Shown here piece after piece: positions 56,872 through 64,000 of a DNA stretch of 64,000 nt. The notes under the pieces are model-generated. The model was given only the letters and a program-made list of their open reading frames with translations, was not told the origin of the DNA and did not search any database. How positions within the stretch are numbered: position 1 is the first letter of the stretch; each line of letters begins with the position of its first letter. The translations under genes were made by a program, and so were the position numbers. Where the stretch lies: positions 29,551,482 to 29,615,481 of the forward strand of contig OY292274.1 of assembly GCA_958496175.1 (NCBI GenBank). The letters run 5' to 3'. This DNA comes from Sisyra terminalis. Lineage: Eukaryota > Arthropoda > Insecta > Neuroptera > Sisyridae.

Positions 56872-59308
56872 CTAGCTGATCCCCGCGACTTCGTCTGCGT
56901 AACGTAGGTGTAGATTATATTTTCTTTTTAAATTTGCTATTTGTAGTGGTATATGAAAATTATTATTTTTCTTATTTCTTTTATAAAAAACATAATCATA
57001 CTTAAAAACACTATTTTGTCAACTTTAAAAATACACATTTAATAAACTGATGCTTAGAATAAAATAATTGTATCAATTAATGATCATATAATTTGATCAA
57101 TTAATTTTCAAAAAATAAATATAAATATCTAAAAAGTACCTAACAAAACCGTATACCTACGGTAGGTATACCTACTGTGAACCAATTAATCCGTACATAA
57201 TTCAGGAACTGTACAAAGTTTATATAAAGTCAGCCATAATTATAAGTTAAAACAGTCAAAAGTTATCAAAACACTCGCCTAGATATTTATAATATTAGTA
57301 AAAATCACATTTCATTGTCTCGACTCTCGACTGAACCCTTTTCTCGAAACTATTTCACTACTGCAATGTACAAAACTGCCGCGAAATTCAAATTTCTTCA
57401 ATAGCACAAAAGAGTTCCTCCATAATCAAGTATAACCATTATGTATCTATGAACTTATAATTAAAATATCAGAATTTCAACTATATAACTAAACTATTTT
57501 CTTTTAGTTCGCCGAATTACTCGCTAATCGATATTCGCTCACTAATGTTTTTATTTGTGAATACGTATTTCGGATTTTCAGGTTTACAATATGGGAAAGC
57601 CAAAAAACTTAATACTCACTTATGAACTTAACCTTTTTCAGATATATATTATAAATTTTTAAGCCGATACTACGTTTTTGAATCTAATAATAAATCAACA
57701 TGTTTTATTTTAAGCGGTTAAGCCTTTCGTCTATAACGAACATACTTTGATAATTAAATTTGAAATTTCGATTGTTTAATAGACGTTATGCCGTACAAAC
57801 TTTGCCACCATTTTTCACTTTTTAAGGGGAGGAATTATCAAAAACCCTTTCTTATTATATCTCTGCATCGTATAAGAAAAACATTTTCCAAATTTCATCG
57901 ATACAAATATGCTTTTATTTGGAAAATACAGTGTAAAACGAAAAAAATTATGACCTTTATTTTGATTATCATTACTAAAAAGCAATTCGATTTCGCACAT
58001 TTCGACGTTGTACATACAAAATTGTTGGAAACAGGTAGAAACTGTGCACGGAAATAAGAATATTTTAAATATTTTCAATAACAATAATTGATATTCAAAT
58101 TTTTCTAAATACCGAAGAAAAGTTAGCTTGGAAGATTTCATATTTTGATTGATAATGAAATATATGACAAAAAATTGCTCCCTTAATGTTTTTCAGCACA
58201 ATAAATAATTGCTCCCGGTCACAATCATTGGTTGATAAAAATTAGATTTTAAAAAGATTGATTGTTGAAAAACAAATAAAAATTAAAAATCGCTTTGTTA
58301 GAATAAGAACTACATAAACTTTCATACTAATTTAGTGGAATAACGCTATTTAAAACGTTATTAAAATGATATAACAAAAATAGAAACTTATAATTAATTA
58401 ATTATTTATTTATGAATTACACTTCTTAAATTCAAAATTTTGATTGTTGATTAACTTAACATTTTCTCATACAAACTTAGTCACCCCTTTTACCCTTTTC
58501 GAGTAGGAATTTTCGAAAAAAAAATCTTATCAGATGTCTACTTCGTATAAGGATTACATCGAATATTACAATTTCATTAGTCAAAGGGGATATATAAATA
58601 CAGGATTTTATGTATGCACGGGTTTAAAAATGTATTTACTTAAAGTTTTATTACTACTTTTATTATTAATGCTACTACTATTACTGTTTTTTGTCAATAT
58701 TTAAATATTGAGCAACTCTAACGATCTATTTACAACAATTTCGTAAAAAAAAAAAATAAAAAAAAAAGGTAACTGTAAGATTCGAACCCAGGTCTTTATA
58801 TTTAGGAGGATCAGAATGACCGATACGTAAGCGATTACGCTATTAACATCAACTATGTGACTTTGATATATAAAGGTTTATATTTCAAAGAGGCAATTTT
58901 TTAAACTTTAAATTGAATTTACTGTGCTTTTTATGGGTTAAACTGAAAATATTTTTACTGATTATTTTCTAACTTTTAATTACCTTTCCAATGATATATA
59001 ACTCATTTGTCTAAAGTAAAAATTTCTGTTTTCATCCCTTAGGAATACCTTCCCTTAATATTTTTTTGGAATGATAAGTAGCCTATAGTCTGTGGGAAAT
59101 TGTGTTGTATCTAAATACCTAATTTCATTAAATTCGGTTGTTTCGTTCTTTAGTTAAATCGGGACACACAGACAGACAGACAGACAGAAAATTTTTTTAA
59201 AAATGTTAAATTTGGAATAAGGGCCTCTTGAAACAAATATTTACTCTAAAATTGGGTTCAAAATCGAAATGTACAGACAGACGTAAGAATTTTATATATT
59301 TGTATAGA
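56872..59308 (-). mobile_element. Non-autonomous Helitron (copy 2, 2.4 kb)
   Basis: On the minus strand the 5' end is A|TCTATACAAATATATAAAA at 59308 and the 3' end is GTCGCGGGGATCAGCTAG|T at 56872. It is the inverted sibling of 30765-33077, matching block by block, including the TGTCTGTC tract, the tRNA-like module and the GTAGGTATACCTAC palindrome. It lacks the hammerhead-like insert of copy 1 and has extra sequence near 58400-58700. Frames at 57788-58057 (+) and 57815-58141 (minus) lie in shared non-coding sequence and are not genes. Confidence 0.85.
58772..58850 (-). repeat. tRNA-Arg-like module inside Helitron copy 2
   Basis: On the minus strand: A box TAGCGTAATCG (58832-58842), a loop CCTCCTAAAT and B box GGTTCGAATCT (58779-58789). 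It is the counterpart of 31227-31303 and is decayed at the A-box end. Confidence 0.55.
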
Positions 59309-59540
59309 TAAACCAATTAGCTGAAATCGTGGAGACACTGAGCGTTCATTTTTTCGAGACCGATGTCTTCAGAAGCGCTATAACTCACATTCTACTAAAA
59401 ATTTTTGGCAAAAAATGTAAATCCATAAGCTAAAGATAAATATAATCAAATGACATAAACTCATTTTTTTATCTTTTCATTGATCTTCAAAAAAAATGCT
59501 AATTAAAACCAAATCGTTTAACGAGAAAACCCCCCTTTAA

Positions 59541-62500
59541 ATTCCTAAGCTAACCAATGGTGAATAGTATCCTTCTTTATTTAGTATATGTCACATATGA
59601 AACCGGCAAAACCAAACTTTTTTGGATTCAAATTAGTACTTGAAAGACTTTAATTGCTAAGCAAATTAGCAAAATTTCATCTGTTGCAAAACTTATGGTT
59701 GATGAAGCTAATCCCAAAATGATTTTCAAAAAACTAAATTACAATTCATTTATTCAATTGTATTATTTTTTTAGTTTTCCTCAACAACAATAAATAAAAT
59801 TATTTCAAAATTACTATACGTTTTAATTTTTAATCTTTTAAATTACAAAGTCGTGTCTCGATAAACTTATTGCATTTGTGCTATTAAGGCTATCGTGATT
59901 TATGTTATAGAAAAACGACCAAATCACCCTTATCGACTCGTTCATTTCATTAACAGAATAGAGTCAAATTAAAAATGAATCTTTTTTTATATAGAAACAT
60001 GATGATTTAAATATACATTTTTTTGGCTAAGAACTGAAATTATTCTTTAATTTTTTTTTAATAGTTGTTTAACACAATTCAATAGAACAAACCAATTTAC
60101 AAGAGCAAGTAGGTCAAGTTTTGTCAAATACAACAGCTATCAAACTGAAAATGCAACCATACAGTTGTACAACGGAAAATCGCAAGTATACACGTGGAAC
60201 TATGCCATATTTATTAAAATAACCTTTTCCAAAATGATTGAAACGTCTGATTTTACAACCAAAATTATGATTATAGCTGAGTGTTAGTGATATCCCATTA
60301 AAATGAACAAATTTTACATCTCCCAAATGGAAACAAGCGTCTGTTTAAATATCAGTGAACAAAATCAATGTTCTAAGTGTGAGTAGCGATCCCATTCAAA
60401 AACAATACACTTTACTGTAAATGACTAAATGGTTATTGATTTACGAGGGGTATTGTTCTATGGACAATATCATAATGACCCTTATGCACGTACGTTTTGT
60501 AGTTCATTTGAAAACGTTTGAGTCCTCTAGACATACCGTCAACATCATCAACTTAATATTTTGTTTATGGCCTCTCAACAATATTTAAATGTTATCAAAC
60601 AAGTAGTCTCACCACCAATAGCTTAATAACACTTTTCTTATCATCTTTCAACAGAATTAATCAGCTTAAAAACAAACAATACAAGACATATTTTTTCATA
60701 TTTTATATTCGATTTAAACAAACGTTAAAATAATTTAACCTGAGTTTTTAGTCAAAATATTTAAAGAATATTTATATACATTTGCAAATGCCAACTAGTG
60801 CAAGCATTGCAAAAACACAGTTGGTTGTTTTGATTTAATTATAAAATAACAAACAAAAATTTATAAAATAAGTATCGAGCAAATTCAACCAATTTTGCAT
60901 AAAATATAACAAATACTTTTTTTACTAATTAATACTTAATGATTTACAATTTTAACTCAATAAATTATTTAAAATTTAGTTATATATGAAATATGAGTAT
61001 AACGAGTTAAAATTGAATAGATTTTTTTTATTTCTGGAGTATTGACTGATATTTGAATGATATGTAATGTTTTTTTTTTTTTTTTTTGTTAAGTTTTCAA
61101 CTATTGAAATTAAATATTAAGAGCAAAAAAGCGAAAATATTCATGAAATATTTTAACCAACCACCCGACATAACGTATAAAATCCATTAAATACTCATTC
61201 TGTAAGAGGATCAATTGGTAATTGAAACATCGACGCATGCTCCAGTTTAATCCTTCAATTCGAAACAGGATAGCTAATTCCAAAGCCAGACAAAAAAATA
61301 ATAACACATTTTGATCTAAAATTCAAATATTAAATAAAACTAGTATAATCTATCTCTTTTTCTCTCTCTCATTCTCTCTCAAATCCCAAACAACCTTTTT
61401 TCATTGTAAATAACTTGCATTTTTGCATTAACGTTTCAAAAGTATGCGCAAGTTTAAACTGATAAACGATAAACTTATATACCCATGAGAAATATCTGAC
61501 CTAAAATTCATTTAATAACTATAGTGGTAGGTATTAAAAATGTTTCGTGTTTGCTAAAAAAAAATGGTGTAATTCTTCTTTAATTTTTATCTCCATTTTA
61601 ATTTAGATATACTTATAGAAACTTCCGCGGCTTATACTACATTTAAATTAATTATAAAATAAAAATCTAGAAATATTAAACTTCACTCAATCTTTTACAA
61701 AATTACATTAAAATGCAATTTATTTAATACTGATATTAAATTTTTCCATTGCAATTGGATAAATTTTCTCCCGTGCATTAATATTTTAAAATTTAGATGT
61801 ATATGAATTAAATAAATCATTACACATTTTTTTAAGGTTTATAGAAATAATATAAGTAAACGTATTTGTATAAAAAAATAAAAATTATTATAACTATATT
61901 CCTAGTTACAAAAGCTAGATGAATTCCCATGAATATCATCAGTAATGTAAACTGGAAAAAAGAGGACAGAGATGTATAAGAGAATGGAGGTAAAATCAAC
62001 GAGATGGCAAGCTTAATGTAATGATATTTGCTTTGTGCCAGTAATATAAATATAAAAAATCAGTTAAAAAGTATTTTCGTTCTAAAAAACAACGTTCTGT
62101 TTAATTAATATGAAAGGAAGATAAAAGAAATTACAATTACATTTAATTTGATTTGAGTTGAAATGAAAAATAACTGAAAGACCCAACGCCTTTGTCACCA
62201 TAATCTAACATAGATTTTTCAAATTACAATATACTTTGACTAAAAGGTCTACAATAACAAAAAATAAAAAACGATTTTAATGCTTTGTCCGCGTAAAAAC
62301 AATTAATAAAATTAGCGACATTCACAAAATGATGTTTTACTAGGTATTGGTATGACATTATGAAAGTCTGCATTAGAAATCTACAATTGAATTTGTGGAA
62401 TAAAAACGATATTAAGTAACTTTAAAAGCTGAAACTTTTATAAAACGAAATACAGTAACAATGATATTGATGTTTCCGATCAATAGATAAAGAAAAGTAT

Positions 62501-62735
62501 AATTCCGTTTTTCAACTTTTCAACCAATATATAGTTAAATAAGAACAAGATAAATCCGTTTTTATAAAAAGTTTAAAACGAAAAATGTTATTTTCTATAC
62601 TTCTAGTCAATTCTTTATGAAGGTTACAACACGAAAGGTGAAAATAATGTTTCATTATTTGTGTCAAATGAGTTTAAATATAACTTTTTCTAAAAATAGT
62701 ACGTTTGTATTAATGTAGTGAAAATTTCTGTTAAT
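59541..62735. other. AT-rich non-coding DNA, nothing recognised
   Basis: Minus frames at 60114-60326 and 61110-61307 were read in full. Neither shows a domain, splice context or coding-like composition that would justify a call. Confidence 0.45.
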
Positions 62736-62736
62736 T

Positions 62737-62753
62737 GGAGTCCTACGGACTCC
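62737..62753. repeat. Perfect 7 bp hairpin GGAGTCC-TAC-GGACTCC
   Basis: A short GC-rich palindrome in otherwise AT-rich DNA, followed by GCTTTGGCC. No flanking gene explains it. Confidence 0.5.
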
Positions 62754-62999
62754 GCTTTGGCCAAAACAACACTTTTTACTTCCTTTAAAAAAGCAATTAA
62801 GATCGAAGCCAACGACATCCAAACGTTCATAAATAGGCATGATGACAGTTATTACATAATATTAGAAATTTCTTAAATTTATTTAATAAAAACTTAAATC
62901 ACGCAATAAAAAAAGAATTTTTTTTTAAGAGTGAAATTAATAATTAGTTTGGTAAAATAAAACTACAAAATACGGCAATCCCCCATGATACGCTGAACA

Positions 63000-63349
63000 C
63001 CAATCAGAGTAAATGACGTCATAATTGAGTAAGCGAATGAATTGGAACAAGATGAACTATACATACCAGGCGGGAGTGTGGTTGTGGGGATAGCTTAATC
63101 AATTTTTCAAGACGTCTGATATCATTTTAAGCACAGAAGGTGTGTTTGGAAGGCAAAAAATGTCTTCACCTTTTAATATATAACAAAGAAATATAACTTA
63201 AGTTGAGTTATGCAGCTTAAGTTGAGTATAGAAATGTTGGCAAAGCGGAACTTGTCAATATTATAAGAAAATGAGTTTTGCAAAATACAAAGAACATTAA
63301 TTACTTAATGGTCTTGTGTACATACGTCTGATGCTCAATCGTGACGTCA
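63000..63349. promoter_or_regulatory. CCAAT box and two full CRE palindromes
   Basis: CCAAT at 63000-63004 is followed 10 bp later by TGACGTCA at 63014-63021. A second TGACGTCA lies at 63342-63349. A GT-rich patch (GGCGGGAGTGTGGTTGTGGGG, about 63070-63090) sits between. The sequence is more complex than its surroundings. CREB/ATF and NF-Y sites are often paired in promoters, but a repeat element carrying these words is equally possible. Confidence 0.3.
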
Positions 63350-64000
63350 CATTCGATTTTAAAGTTAAAAACAGAAATACCAAATTGTCCTACCAAACCT
63401 TAAACTGCTGCATAAAATGTTATTTTTCGTAGATAAATATATATTTTCAAACATTATAGGGTAGTTTTTTTTAATTTTCATCATGCCTATTAAATATCGT
63501 TACTTAGAAGATTATAGGGGGGGGGTAGGTTTTCCACCCTAATTCCATTTTTCTCAAAAGTATATAAAAACCATACTCATTAGGAGTTTATTAAAACAAA
63601 AATTGTGTACGTGTTTCCATAGCAGTAAGTTGTATTCGATCCTTTTTTCAAGAAGATATTACCATTTATGGAACGAATTGGCAAACGGTTTTTTCTGAAG
63701 CATATTGGGAATAACGTTAGAGGTGTAATCATGATTCTATGTCTTTATAAGTTTATACACATGTGTATATTATTTATTCGATGCCGCTTCCCGGATTTTC
63801 ACCAATAGTTTCTCTATTTCTTGAAAAAATATATCTGAGATTTTCATCTATTTTTTAATAAATACTAAAAACCGTTGTTAAAATTTCTTCGTGTCTCATT
63901 AGATAGCAGTAAGGGGGCAATCCAATACTACTTGATGACCACTAAGGAAGCTTGCTTGGCAATCGAAATACATATCTCGGCAATACGTCAATAATGTATT
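63350..64000. other. Non-coding DNA with a G9 run
   Basis: A run of nine G at 63517-63525 stands out. No gene or bounded repeat was seen to the window edge. Confidence 0.45.

Larger units (their letters stand above)
56374..59540. repeat. Dispersed repeat (copy 2), split by Helitron copy 2
   Basis: The left half, 56374-56871 (starting GTTCTCCCGTGTGAAGGG), and the right half, 59309-59540 (ending GAGAAAACCCCCC), together align with 25548-26206. The break falls exactly at the Helitron ends, between A and T. The two termini, read in opposite directions (GGAGTTCTCCCGT and GGGGTTTTCTCGT), suggest degraded short TIRs. Confidence 0.65.

Noticed and set aside
57788..58141. 89- and 108-residue frames on opposite strands
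   Set aside because: They lie in non-coding sequence shared by Helitron copies, and the frames are not kept in the sister copy as a whole.
60114..61307. Minus-strand frames of 70 and 65 residues as host exons
   Set aside because: No domain, no paired splice sites in a consistent phase, and wrong strand relative to the two supported exons.

Overview
The window looks like AT-rich (roughly three-quarters A+T) animal DNA, most likely from an insect with a large, transposon-rich genome. The reasons are very long introns with GT/AG borders, Helitrons with insect-type ends, a Penelope-like retroelement with a hammerhead ribozyme, tRNA-derived SINEs, Jockey/R1-like retroelement remnants and hAT/MITE debris. 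The species cannot be fixed from sequence alone; a beetle or a bug are guesses. Nothing bacterial (operons, CRISPR, rRNA) is present.

Host gene. Only two convincing host exons are seen, both on the + strand and 8.2 kb apart: 29962-30115 and 38272-38520. Their splice sites and phases agree (0/1, then 1/1). The joined 134-residue stretch is rich in Asn, Gly, Ser, Thr and His. It looks like a flexible linker or cytoplasmic loop; a T-type (Cav3) calcium channel I-II loop is a weak guess. If so, nearly all of the 64 kb is intron of one very long gene.

Layout. 1-8.3 kb: a short Helitron, a palindrome, two hAT-type non-autonomous elements and a SINE. 8.3-24.2 kb: two antisense non-LTR RNase H remnants, two Penelope fragments (one with a near-canonical hammerhead ribozyme at 22796-22840), another SINE, and microsatellites. 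24.2-41.3 kb: the two exons, Helitron copy 1, and a 1.8 kb foldback element with a smaller foldback MITE inside. 41.3-45.8 kb: a 4.45 kb TIR element that hosts an 854 bp TIR element carrying an intact two-exon SAP/SWIM-type gene, plus a long palindrome whose 208 bp arms differ at one position. 45.8-53.3 kb: a third antisense non-LTR remnant and decayed Helitron Pif1-helicase pieces. 53.3-64 kb: an inverted pair of ribozyme-like ends, a repeat split by Helitron copy 2, and a stretch with two CRE palindromes near the right edge.

Most worth follow-up: the nested 41.3-45.8 kb element with its small SAP/SWIM gene; the hammerhead and hammerhead-like motifs; a tRNA-Arg(CCT)-like module carried inside two Helitrons; and the near-perfect palindrome. 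All family assignments come from reading motifs by eye; no database search was run.
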